Below are positions 8,987 to 15,858 of a stretch of DNA of 64,000 nucleotides, piece after piece. Under the pieces are notes generated by a model. It saw only the letters and a list, made by a program, of their open reading frames with translations. It ran no database searches and was not told the DNA's origin. The translations under genes and the position numbers were made by a program. Each line of letters opens with the position of its first letter. Within the stretch, counting starts at the first letter, position 1. Source of the DNA: Hippea alviniae EP5-r (GTDB lineage: Bacteria > Campylobacterota_A > Desulfurellia > Desulfurellales > Hippeaceae); the NCBI RefSeq assembly GCF_000420385.1, contig NZ_ATUV01000002.1, forward strand, positions 389,600 to 453,599, given 5' to 3'.

Positions 8987-9193
8987 ATGAAAACCTACAC
9001 TGCCATCATAGAGAAGTGCAAAGACACTGGCCTTTATGTGGGATATATACCTGGTATTAAAGGTGCTCACTCTCAAGGTGAGACAGTGGACGAACTCATA
9101 GAAAACTTAAAAGAAGTGTTAAAACTTCTCGAGGAAGACGGCGCTCTTGAGCCAGAGAGCGAGTTTGTTGGAGTTCAAAATATAGTGGCATGA
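8987..9193 (+). CDS. hicB: HicB-family antitoxin
   Basis: 68 residues from ATG 8987, with GGGAGG just upstream; a GTG two codons earlier is less likely. The pattern YTAIIEKCKDTGLYVGYIPG ... GAHSQGETVDELIENLKE is the partial RNase H-like HicB fold. It has no extra DNA-binding tail. The stop overlaps the start of hicA (ATGA), so the pair is translationally coupled, in antitoxin-toxin order. HicB would bind and block HicA. Confidence 0.92.
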   Translation: MKTYTAIIEKCKDTGLYVGYIPGIKGAHSQGETVDELIENLKEVLKLLEEDGALEPESEFVGVQNIVA

Positions 9194-9414
9194 GCAGATA
9201 CCCAGTTCTCAAACCTCAAGAAGTAGTCAAAATACTCAATAAACTTGGCTTTGTAGAGGTCAGGCAGGTAGGTTCTCACAAACAATTCAAACATCCTGAC
9301 GGAAGATTTACAACCGTTCCTTTTCACAAGGGAAGAGACATATCACCTTTGCTTTTGAGAAAAATAGCAGAGGACATTGGCTTGACTATTGACGATTTTT
9401 TGTCTTATAGGTAA
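9190..9414 (+). CDS. hicA: HicA-family mRNA interferase toxin
   Basis: 74 residues with the HicA dsRBD-like fold: KPQEVVKILNKLGFVEVRQ, then the conserved catalytic-His block GSHKQFKHPDG and TVPFHKGRDI. HicA cleaves mRNA and is neutralised by the overlapping hicB product. It looks intact. Confidence 0.93.
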   Translation: MSRYPVLKPQEVVKILNKLGFVEVRQVGSHKQFKHPDGRFTTVPFHKGRDISPLLLRKIAEDIGLTIDDFLSYR

Positions 9415-9460
9415 GTTTTATGAAACTCAAAATCATCCTTGAGCCCGTAGAAAACAAATG

Positions 9461-9570
9461 CAACAAAATCTAAATTTTGTTGTAAAGTGTTCCCAAAACC
9501 ACAAAGATGAAACCTATTTTTCTTTGTCAAGACAGAGCTTTTCTCTTGACAAAATACAACTTAATCTTAA
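9461..9570 (+). promoter_or_regulatory. Inverted repeats and promoter upstream of recombinase 1
   Basis: CAACAAAAT/ATTTTGTTG (9461-9469, 9474-9482) forms a 9-bp hairpin. Downstream, TTTGTCAAGA (9523-9532) and TCTTGACAAA (9544-9553) form a perfect 10-bp inverted repeat with an 11-bp spacer. The right arm contains a TTGACA that could be a -35. This is either an operator or a recombinase core site. Confidence 0.5.
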
Positions 9571-9612
9571 AGTAAATGTTGTAATAAAATAAATATTCTG
9601 AGGAGTAAAGCT

Positions 9613-10236
9613 ATGCTACCAATTGAATTAAAAAACAGCTATTTGGTAGGGCAAACAGCTATAACCTATCTAACCGAAGAGCAGGTAAATGCTTTAACTA
9701 TCGCCTTTCAAAACTGGTATGATAAATCAACTGGAATTTACCATAAAAAGCGAGGCAATTACTGGCTTGTCTTTCTCGTTCTTCGGTTTACAGGGGCAAG
9801 GATAAGTGAGGTGATAAACGCAAAATATGGAGACATAGACTTCCGCAATGCCGAGATGAGGTTAATCACTCTAAAGAGGCATAATCCAAAGAAGAGAAAC
9901 CAGACAAGAATTGTTCCAGTCCCACCGCAGGTAACCAGTGAGATAGCCACCTTTTTGGCTCAATACCCGGACATAAAAGATAGGCTCTTCTTGATTGACA
10001 GAAGCAACTTTTATCGTGTTTTTCAGGAAAGGTGCCAGGAAGCAGGCATACCAAAGGAACTGTCTCACCCGCACATCTTAAGACACACAAGGGCTATAGA
10101 ATTATTAAGGACAGGTGTGCCAGTTACTATTGTGCAGGATCTTTTGGGGCATTCGGCTTTAACGACGACGGCTGTTTATTTGAGGATAAGCGGGCAAGAG
10201 GCTAAAAATATACTAAGAGAAAAAGGGTTAGTTTAG
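9613..10236 (+). CDS. Single-domain tyrosine recombinase 1
   Basis: 207 residues. All catalytic residues are visible: TGARISEV (Arg), HILRHTRA (His-x-x-Arg), LLGHSALTTTAVYL (His and Tyr). The usual N-terminal core-binding domain is missing; only about 45 residues precede the catalytic domain. This size and build resembles FimB/FimE-type inverters. The start ATG 9613 follows TGAGGAGT. A close paralogue lies at 12866-13423, on the same strand, beyond two cargo genes. Unlike the element's integrase it is intact, so it could still rearrange DNA. Its site is unknown; the inverted repeat at 9523-9553 is a candidate. Confidence 0.88.
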   Translation: MLPIELKNSYLVGQTAITYLTEEQVNALTIAFQNWYDKSTGIYHKKRGNYWLVFLVLRFTGARISEVINAKYGDIDFRNAEMRLITLKRHNPKKRNQTRIVPVPPQVTSEIATFLAQYPDIKDRLFLIDRSNFYRVFQERCQEAGIPKELSHPHILRHTRAIELLRTGVPVTIVQDLLGHSALTTTAVYLRISGQEAKNILREKGLV

Positions 10237-10271
10237 CCTCTTTTAAGTAAAATTATGGATGAGGTGCTATA

Positions 10272-11495
10272 ATGAGAAAAATAAAAATAGAAATAAAAAA
10301 CAAAGAATTACTTATTAAAATTTTCAAAACGATTTCTTGGTTAGATACACTTAGATGGAGCGTAGAAGACAATTATAACTTTATAAACTTTTTTAAAAAT
10401 GATTTAACCAATTATGAAAAAGTACTCACACATTGGATTTGTTATATTACCGATAGACAAATGTCATTCGAAATCGTATGGGATAAGGGTGGATATGTCT
10501 TTTCGGAACTGGTATATGAATATTCTAGAAATAAAAACAAATCTCCTGAAGAAATTCTCAAAGAACATTATGAAAAATATAGAGATAAAAAAGGTAAAGA
10601 ACGATTCAGATTTAAATCTAACACTAATAATGTTACCTTTGCATCCAGATACGTGACTAACGATTACCAAAACATATTCCAAACTTTAGAAGTTCTGGAC
10701 AATTACAAAGCGACTATCGGAGGAAATGAATACAAAAGAAATCTTGTCGCTTTTATATTGCATTTTATTCAACGATTTAAAGGAAAAGATGACCTTCTTG
10801 TAAGAGTGGCATGTGCTTTGCATTTATTGACCTATGATCTTGAGAGTAAGAGAGCAAATCCTGGCAGAATCTTGGAGATTTTAAGCAGTAAGAAGGAATT
10901 TGAAGAAAAACTCAAAGAATTTAAAAGAACCTCTACATATGGTAAAAAGAGATTGTGGTGTTGTATCAGAGATTATAAAAAAGGATTGTATAATAAGATA
11001 TTTAATAATGCTATAAAAGAGTTAGCATCTGATGATAATCATGCGAACAAGTTATCTGATATTTGGAATAATTTACCTATGGATCAAATAGAGTTACCAG
11101 GTGATGTCTGGAACAACAGTCCTCTGTTTAGAGATAATTTATTTGCGGATGTGTTAGATCTTAATTCCATTCCTAAAACCTGGGGCATGCCAAGAATAGT
11201 TAGAGAAATTTATAATCAATTGAAAAATAATAAGGAAGATATTGGTGATTTCTATCCAGAAAAATTTGACATAACTTTTGACTTTGTACCCAGAATGTGC
11301 AACAAAAAATTATGTAATGTTTGTCTTTTTGGAAAAAATGGCGCTGATTCTATTTGTATTCCAACAAAAGATAAATACTGTCCTGTAGCTCTATTAAGCT
11401 GTGGTTATATAGCCGAATGCAAAGAGGAGAATTGCATCGTTAAAGAAAGTATTAGTAGAGAAATATGTAAAGGAGGGCTGAAAAGATTTTCATAA
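10272..11495 (+). CDS. Unknown protein with Cys-rich C-terminus (407 aa)
   Basis: Intact and preceded by GATGAGGTG with ATG 10272. The first 300 residues are mixed helical and charged, without a motif I can name. Residues about 340-405 are Cys-rich (CNKKLCNVCLF ... CIPTKDKYCPVALLSCGY ... CKEENC), suggesting zinc or an iron-sulfur cluster. The spacing does not match the HhH-GPD cluster. It is the first cargo gene between two paralogous recombinases and is followed at once by a hairpin and a small structured RNA. A role in defence or nucleic-acid handling is only a guess from context. Confidence 0.8.
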   Translation: MRKIKIEIKNKELLIKIFKTISWLDTLRWSVEDNYNFINFFKNDLTNYEKVLTHWICYITDRQMSFEIVWDKGGYVFSELVYEYSRNKNKSPEEILKEHYEKYRDKKGKERFRFKSNTNNVTFASRYVTNDYQNIFQTLEVLDNYKATIGGNEYKRNLVAFILHFIQRFKGKDDLLVRVACALHLLTYDLESKRANPGRILEILSSKKEFEEKLKEFKRTSTYGKKRLWCCIRDYKKGLYNKIFNNAIKELASDDNHANKLSDIWNNLPMDQIELPGDVWNNSPLFRDNLFADVLDLNSIPKTWGMPRIVREIYNQLKNNKEDIGDFYPEKFDITFDFVPRMCNKKLCNVCLFGKNGADSICIPTKDKYCPVALLSCGYIAECKEENCIVKESISREICKGGLKRFS

Positions 11496-11541
11496 ACCCC
11501 GTCTCAACTCTGCGGTGCTTCGCACTTTACCTGTCGGGGTT
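11495..11541 (+). other. Hairpin right after the 407-aa gene
   Basis: AACCCCG (11495-11501) pairs with CGGGGTT (11535-11541), and GTGC-TTC-GCAC forms an inner hairpin (11515-11525). It begins at the stop codon and has no T-run, so it may stabilise the 3' end rather than terminate transcription. Confidence 0.5.
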
Positions 11542-11585
11542 ACTTATCAAGCCGTTGCATTAAAATAAATTCAACATGTAAAAAC

Positions 11586-11615
11586 TTGACAAATATACAT
11601 TATTTGCTATAGAAT
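11586..11615 (+). promoter_or_regulatory. Sigma70 promoter for the small structured RNA
   Basis: TTGACA (11586-11591) and TAGAAT (11610-11615) are separated by 18 bases. The expected start is near 11622, directly upstream of a strongly folding segment. Confidence 0.7.
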
Positions 11616-11621
11616 TTAGAT

Positions 11622-11697
11622 GAAATACTTTTAAGCCGCGCGTGTCCCGCCTATGATCGGGACGCAGCCCCGATAGGGGGTGAGCGGCTTTTTTTAT
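11622..11697 (+). ncRNA. Putative small RNA with three-way-junction fold
   Basis: An outer stem AAGCCGC (11633-11639)/GCGGCTT (11684-11690) encloses two hairpins. The first is GTGTCCCG/CGGGACGC (11642-11649, 11658-11665). The second is CCCC-GATA-GGGG (11668-11679). A T7 run follows the outer stem, as in an intrinsic terminator. With the promoter at 11586 this defines a transcript of about 75 bases containing no credible reading frame. It lies between the Cys-rich gene and the DUF3800 gene. An attenuator ahead of DUF3800 is the alternative. Confidence 0.5.
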
Positions 11698-11725
11698 TTT
11701 TACTGTCCAATAGGGTTTGGATAAA

Positions 11726-12574
11726 ATGTTCATAGCTATTTCAGACGAGTCCGGTGATTTGGGTGTGACTTACAAAGGAGGAACACGTAGCTTTGTCATA
11801 TCTATAGCTCTTTTAAAAGGTGAAGATAATTTACAGAAACTTAATGAAACAGCGAGATACCTCTCAAGACCTTATTTAGATTCTCCTTTGAGAAAGTGGT
11901 CAGAACTAAAAGGAAAAGTTAAGCATGACCCACAAAGACTGTATAATTTTTATTACTATTTATGGAAGAATTTCAGCACTTCTTGCGATTTTTTTCTTTT
12001 CTCTTTTTTTGTTCTGGATAAAAAAGAGATAGAAAAAGGCATATTTGCAATAGATAAGGAAAATTTCAAAAGCTATATATGGGAAGGATATAAAAAATGT
12101 TTCATGAGAGTATTTGCTTTTTTAAAAAAATACCACTACGAAGAAAAACTTTACCCAAATCCTCCATCAATTAAGTGGTTTCTGGATAGAAATACAGAAA
12201 GAGAAAAAGAAATAAAAAATACAATAATAGATCTCGCTAAAGAGAAAGGAGTTCAACTGGGCGGTCCATTTTTTATATCTAAAAGAGGGCGCGATAGGTC
12301 TGGAAGAGAAGCAGCCACATCCATAAAGATAGTAGATTTATTTGCAGGGGTCGTAAGGGTATCGGTGGAACACTATATGAACAACAATTCTCACTGCTCC
12401 AGAAATAAATGTGAAAATTGCTCTCATCCCAACATAAAAGTTTGGCAACTGATTAACACTAATTTATGCATTAAAGATTTTGGTTTTTGGAAATGGAGAG
12501 GAATGATATATTATCCACCCAAAAACAGAAAAACACACGAAAGATTTTTTGGAAAAGATCCTTTTCTTACTTAA
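11726..12574 (+). CDS. DUF3800 domain protein
   Basis: 282 residues from ATG 11726 (a TTG three codons earlier is less likely). The start MFIAISDESGDLG is the family's DESG motif. Further conserved points are SELKG, WFLDRN and the late KIVDLFAGVVR helix, consistent with an RNase H-like fold carrying acidic residues. DUF3800 proteins are common in mobile elements and defence islands; their biochemical role is not settled. It lies between two paralogous recombinases and downstream of the small RNA. Confidence 0.85.
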   Translation: MFIAISDESGDLGVTYKGGTRSFVISIALLKGEDNLQKLNETARYLSRPYLDSPLRKWSELKGKVKHDPQRLYNFYYYLWKNFSTSCDFFLFSFFVLDKKEIEKGIFAIDKENFKSYIWEGYKKCFMRVFAFLKKYHYEEKLYPNPPSIKWFLDRNTEREKEIKNTIIDLAKEKGVQLGGPFFISKRGRDRSGREAATSIKIVDLFAGVVRVSVEHYMNNNSHCSRNKCENCSHPNIKVWQLINTNLCIKDFGFWKWRGMIYYPPKNRKTHERFFGKDPFLT

Positions 12575-12865
12575 GTAAGAAGTAACAGCCTATATAAAGC
12601 GGCTTAAGCTATGACATACTTAAAAGAAGTAACACCCTTTATTTTCTCTTAAAAAGTGGCAAAATTTATCCCTAATACCTTCAGTGTTAAAATAGTCTCC
12701 CAAATTCACACAATCCGACCTCAATCGATGAATTGTCGAAATGAGAAAAAATTCGCTTAAAATCGATTTATTTACATGCCCTTTGTAATCCCGCATCCAC
12801 AAGCTGGTTTTCCGTGCCGATGCAAGGTTCGGTAGGTAGAGAGGGTTTTTAAAAGGAAAGAGAAG
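12575..12865. other. Non-coding gap between DUF3800 and recombinase 2
   Basis: The stop region contains the 14-bp palindrome CTTACTTAAGTAAG (12567-12580). AGAAGTAACA occurs twice, about 50 bases apart. Otherwise it is AT-rich, with no gene I can support on either strand. A recombinase site could lie here, but no arms matching 9523-9553 were found. Confidence 0.4.
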
Positions 12866-13423
12866 ATGAGAGAAAAGGAGAGAGGTTTTTTCGAAGCAGA
12901 TTATGACAATGCCAGAACAGACACAAAGCGTAAGCAGTATGGCAGGTGGTGGCTTATCTTCCTTGTTTTGAGATTTACAGGGGCAAGGATAAGTGAGGTG
13001 TTGAATATCAAATACGAAGATATAGACTTCAGAAATGCAGGGACAAGGCTTATTACCCTGAAAAGGCACAATCCCAGGAAGAAAAACAGCTTTAGGATTG
13101 TTCCTGTTCCTGTCAATGTTACATCAGAGATAGCCACCTATATAGCCCAATACCCACAGATAAAAGATACTCTATTCCAGCTTGACAGGACTTTTTTCTA
13201 TAGGGTTTTTAAAAGCAGGTGCGAAGAGGCAGGAATACCAAAGGAGCTTGCACACCCGCACATCCTAAGACACACAAGGGCTATCGAGCTTTTAAGGGCT
13301 GGAGTGCCTGTGACTATTGTTCAAAACCTACTTGGCCATTCGGCGCTTACCACGACAGCCGTATATCTTAAGATTAGCAATTCAGAGGCTAAACAGATCC
13401 TGAGAGATAGAGGGTTAATCTGA
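12866..13423 (+). CDS. Single-domain tyrosine recombinase 2
   Basis: 185 residues and closely similar to recombinase 1 from WWLIFLVLRFTGARISEV onward. It has TGARISEV, HILRHTRA and LLGHSALTTTAVYL, so the catalytic set is complete. The N-terminus is shorter and differs (about 25 residues before the shared part). This could mean recombination or truncation near the 5' end, although AAAGGAAAGAG before ATG 12866 is an acceptable ribosome site. The 3' end overlaps the convergent toxin gene by nine bases. With recombinase 1 it flanks the Cys-rich/RNA/DUF3800 cargo. Confidence 0.85.
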   Translation: MREKERGFFEADYDNARTDTKRKQYGRWWLIFLVLRFTGARISEVLNIKYEDIDFRNAGTRLITLKRHNPRKKNSFRIVPVPVNVTSEIATYIAQYPQIKDTLFQLDRTFFYRVFKSRCEEAGIPKELAHPHILRHTRAIELLRAGVPVTIVQNLLGHSALTTTAVYLKISNSEAKQILRDRGLI

Positions 13424-13750
13424 GTGTGAACCAGATAGGTTTAAAATTTTCTTGAGACTTTCTATTACTTGATTTCTATATACATCTTCAAGAACACCAA
13501 GCTTTTTAACGAGCCTTTTGCTATCTATTGCTCTTATCTGAAATATTAACAAAACAGACGGAAAGGATAAGCCATTCTCTTTTGATGGTTCTACTTTTAA
13601 AGTGTAGGGAAATCTTAAGGCCGTCATGTTCGATGTAAAAGGCATTACTATGGCTATCTGTTTTATTGGTTTGGAAATAACAAGCGCTGGTCTTACTCCA
13701 TGCTGTTCGTGGCCATTTGTTTTTGGTAATTCAATAAGGTATATCTCCAT
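13415..13750 (-). CDS. MazF/PemK-family toxin
   Basis: 111 residues from ATG 13750 inside the end of the antitoxin gene. It begins MEIYLIELPKTNGHEQHGVRPALVIS, with the GxRPALVIS signature of PemK/MazF endoribonucleases, and ends in a helix KRLVKKLGVLEDV. The variant N-terminus makes it a diverged member. The start codon overlaps the antitoxin gene by about 20 bases, giving coupled translation. Confidence 0.85.
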   Translation of the reverse strand: MEIYLIELPKTNGHEQHGVRPALVISKPIKQIAIVMPFTSNMTALRFPYTLKVEPSKENGLSFPSVLLIFQIRAIDSKRLVKKLGVLEDVYRNQVIESLKKILNLSGSHSD

Positions 13751-13934
13751 TTTCAAGTTCCTTTTCAAAGTTAGCAAAATCTGTGTCTGTTATCTCGTCC
13801 CATAAGTCAAACTCTTCTTTCAGCTTTAAAAACTCCTTATACAGGTTTATAGACTCTCTCAGGACTTCCTCTTGTGTTTTGTTTGTTTGGATTGAGAGTT
13901 TTTCTATCTCGTTTTGAATCTCTTTTGAAAACAT
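13731..13934 (-). CDS. Antitoxin partner of MazF-like toxin
   Basis: 67 residues from ATG 13934, with AAAAGGAGTG upstream; an in-frame start 20 codons earlier encodes a hydrophobic stretch and lies over the promoter. EIQNEIEKLSIQTNKTQEEVLRESINLYKEFL looks like a ribbon-helix-helix/CopG-type segment, followed by an acidic toxin-binding tail (WDEITDTDFANFEKELE). The toxin start lies inside its end. Confidence 0.75.
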   Translation of the reverse strand: MFSKEIQNEIEKLSIQTNKTQEEVLRESINLYKEFLKLKEEFDLWDEITDTDFANFEKELENGDIPY

Positions 13935-13965
13935 AGACACTCCTTTTAAAAGAGTACTTTCTAAG

Positions 13966-13994
13966 ATAATAACCACGAGAACGAGATAAAGCAA
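13966..13994 (-). promoter_or_regulatory. Promoter of the minus-strand MazF-type pair
   Basis: On the minus strand TTGCTT (13989-13994) and TATTAT (13966-13971) have a 17-base spacer. It is placed about 32 bases upstream of the antitoxin ATG. Confidence 0.5.
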
Positions 13995-14024
13995 GTGGTA
14001 ATAAAGGACAAGGGAGTAATTTAA

Positions 14025-14053
14025 TTGACTTTTCTCTCTTATGTAATTACAAT
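14025..14053 (+). promoter_or_regulatory. Promoter of mazEF
   Basis: TTGACT (14025-14030) and TACAAT (14048-14053) with a 17-base spacer, followed by AAGGGGGT before ATG 14084. It is divergent from the neighbouring MazF-type pair, so both operons share a 90-base control region. Confidence 0.75.
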
Positions 14054-14083
14054 GTAGTCATAACCGTTAAAAGGGGGTAAACC

Positions 14084-14332
14084 ATGAGAGCTTCTTTAGT
14101 CAGGATAGGCAACTCCAAAGGTATAAGAATACCAAAAGCCATCTTAGAGCAGTGCAACATAACCGATGAGGTAAACCTTGAGATTAAAGACAATAAAATC
14201 ATTATTGAGCCAGTAAACAGCCCAAGAAAAGGTTGGGATGAGGCTTTCAAGAAGATGGCCAAAAACGGTGATGACAAGCTCCTTGATATGCCAGAGAGTA
14301 ACTGGGATGAAGAGGAGTGGGAATGGAAGTAA
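14084..14332 (+). CDS. mazE: MazE/AbrB-type antitoxin
   Basis: 82 residues. The N-terminal swapped-hairpin domain (SLVRIGNSKGIRIPKAILEQ) is the SpoVT/AbrB DNA-binding fold. The C-terminal acidic Trp-rich tail (ESNWDEEEWEWK) would block the MazF active site. The toxin start overlaps its end. Confidence 0.92.
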   Translation: MRASLVRIGNSKGIRIPKAILEQCNITDEVNLEIKDNKIIIEPVNSPRKGWDEAFKKMAKNGDDKLLDMPESNWDEEEWEWK

Positions 14333-14643
14333 AGAGATTTGATGTTTTCTTGATTAACCTTGACCCCACCGTAGGGCATGAGATAAAGAAAACCAGACCC
14401 TGCCTTGTTATCTCTCCTGATGAGATGAACAGGCACATCTCAACGGTTATAGTAGCTCCCATGACAACAAGGACAAGAAATTACCCAACAAGGGTTAAGT
14501 GCGTATTCGACAACAAAGAGGGAGAAATTGTCTTAGACCAGATTAGAACAGTCGATAAGAATAGGCTTATAAAGAGACTGGGTAGGATAGATAAGGATAC
14601 ACAAGAAAAGGTTTTGAAAGTGTTAAAAGAAATGTTTGAATGA
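14323..14643 (+). CDS. mazF: MazF-family endoribonuclease toxin
   Basis: 106 residues from ATG 14323; the GTG two codons earlier is less likely. The sequence has FDVFLINLDPTVGHEIKKTRPCLVISPDEMN, then VIVAPMTTRTRNYPTRV and LDQIRTVDKNRLIKRLG, all MazF landmarks. It cleaves mRNA unless bound by MazE. It is intact. Confidence 0.94.
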   Translation: MEVKRFDVFLINLDPTVGHEIKKTRPCLVISPDEMNRHISTVIVAPMTTRTRNYPTRVKCVFDNKEGEIVLDQIRTVDKNRLIKRLGRIDKDTQEKVLKVLKEMFE

Positions 14644-14681
14644 AGCAAGATTTCTCGCCCCTTCTCAGGGGTTCTTTTCTA

Positions 14682-14833
14682 AGTCTCAAATACAGCATTT
14701 TAATAAAACAAACAATATAATATATATCAGTCTAACCAAATTTTCGCTTTTTTCTTTTTCTCACCAACCACCCATTATTCCCGTCCCAACGCCAATATCC
14801 TTAATTTCAGTCTCAAATACAGCATTTTAATAA
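14682..14833 (+). repeat. 25-bp direct repeats in the gap before the transfer genes
   Basis: AGTCTCAAATACAGCATTTT followed by AATAA occurs at 14682-14706 and 14809-14833. Partial AGTCTCAA at about 14840 and the inverted TTTGAGACT near 14883 add to the set. The rest of 14644-15007 shows no gene. Regulatory or oriT-like use is possible but unproven. Confidence 0.6.
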
Positions 14834-14955
14834 GTTTTTAGTCTCAATTTCCGCTCTTTCCCAACCGCAGAAAAATGTCGGATTTGAGACTGTCTAAAAC
14901 TATTTGAATACAGGTTACATGTTGTAGGGGAAAGATGAATCTGACCAGTTTTGTT

Positions 14956-14983
14956 TTTTTGTGACAACCTTTTGCATATATAA
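14956..14983 (+). promoter_or_regulatory. Shared control element, copy 1
   Basis: TTTTTGTGACAACC, then a pyrimidine stretch, then GCATATATA; the same arrangement occurs at 27613-27640. ATACAGGTTAC lies nearby in both. Each copy precedes an element gene with a strong AAAGGAGG site, suggesting a common regulator. Confidence 0.55.
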
Positions 14984-15007
14984 AAAAGACAAAAGGAGGT
15001 GGAAGAA

Positions 15008-15349
15008 ATGTTTTTAAAGCTTGAAGAAGAAAAGAAAAGAGAACGAAAACCCTACAAACCCTACAATTTGAGGCTTGAGGAACTTACTACGCTCATGGAA
15101 ATTATTCATCAAAAAACAGAGATTGTGAACACAAGTGCCATCAAGGTGCTTGAAACTCTTAAGTCCCACAAATCCGATAATATTTGCGCTATTTTCAAAC
15201 CAAAAGACAAAGAAAATACTATACAAAAGGTTGCTACGGAACTGATGCCTATAATGGATAATATGCCCAAGATATTGCATCTCGTAAATTCTTTCTCAGA
15301 GTTGCTTAAAAATGCTTTAGAAGACATAGAAAACGAATCAGATTTCTAA
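15008..15349 (+). CDS. Unknown protein (113 aa), first gene of transfer cluster
   Basis: Start ATG 15008 after AAAAGGAGGT (the GTG three codons earlier overlaps the ribosome site). The protein is charged and helical without membrane segments (SAIKVLETLKSHKSDNICAIF, LLKNALEDIENE). No family is recognised. It is followed by a broken membrane-protein gene and traG on the same strand, so it is probably part of that operon. Confidence 0.65.
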   Translation: MFLKLEEEKKRERKPYKPYNLRLEELTTLMEIIHQKTEIVNTSAIKVLETLKSHKSDNICAIFKPKDKENTIQKVATELMPIMDNMPKILHLVNSFSELLKNALEDIENESDF

Positions 15350-15360
15350 GGAGGTAAGAC

Positions 15361-15843
15361 ATGCTATTCCGCAAAAAGAAAAAGCAAATAGGCTTCGAAA
15401 GAGAGGTTAGAACTGACATAGCTTGAAAGGCTATTATCGTTTACGGCTTTCTCTTTTCTCTGATAGTTTTTCTCCTTCACGGCAAGGGCTGGGACAAGCC
15501 CCTTGTCGTATTTTTTCTGCTTTGTGCTTATGTGTTTCTCGTTGTTGCTGCTCCACATTGGTTTTATGACAAACTAAAAGATTATTACGCAGTGTTTGAC
15601 AAAAAACTCTCAAAAGTGGCAGATGTAAAAGTTCCAGAAAAAGAGCTTGGTAGGATGGCAATAGTTTATAATTCTATTCTATTTATTTTCCTTTCTTTCG
15701 TAGCATACATAGTATCAAGAGCCGTTGGATATTTTGTTTTTCACAAAAACCCGCTTCCTACTTCTATTTTGATGGTGCTTTTGGATGGTTTAGCTTTGTG
15801 GGCATCAATCTCAATAACAAACAAAAGGATTAACAAAAACTAA
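15361..15843 (+). pseudogene. Four-helix membrane protein with in-frame TGA
   Basis: Preceded by AAGGAGGT, ATG 15361 reads MLFRKKKKQIGFEREVRTDIA, then TGA at 15424. The same frame continues without a break as a membrane protein (KAIIVYGFLFSLIVFLL, PLVVFFLLCAYVFLVV, a segment near 15660-15740 and one near 15765-15820) to 15843, about 160 codons in all. A GTG at 15532 could start a shorter product. The TGA is most simply a nonsense mutation. Position before traG suggests a small T4SS membrane component. Confidence 0.6.
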
Positions 15844-15858
15844 AAGAGGGGGAAGTAA

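Noticed and set aside
11622..11697. Retron or group II intron RNA
   Set aside because: No reverse transcriptase gene is anywhere near, and the RNA is too short.
12620..13069. 149-codon minus-strand frame opposite recombinase 2
   Set aside because: It overlaps the conserved recombinase coding sequence and shows no family resemblance.
14317..14322. GTG start for mazF
   Set aside because: The ATG at 14323 fits family N-termini (EVKRFDVFLINLDP) and spacing better.
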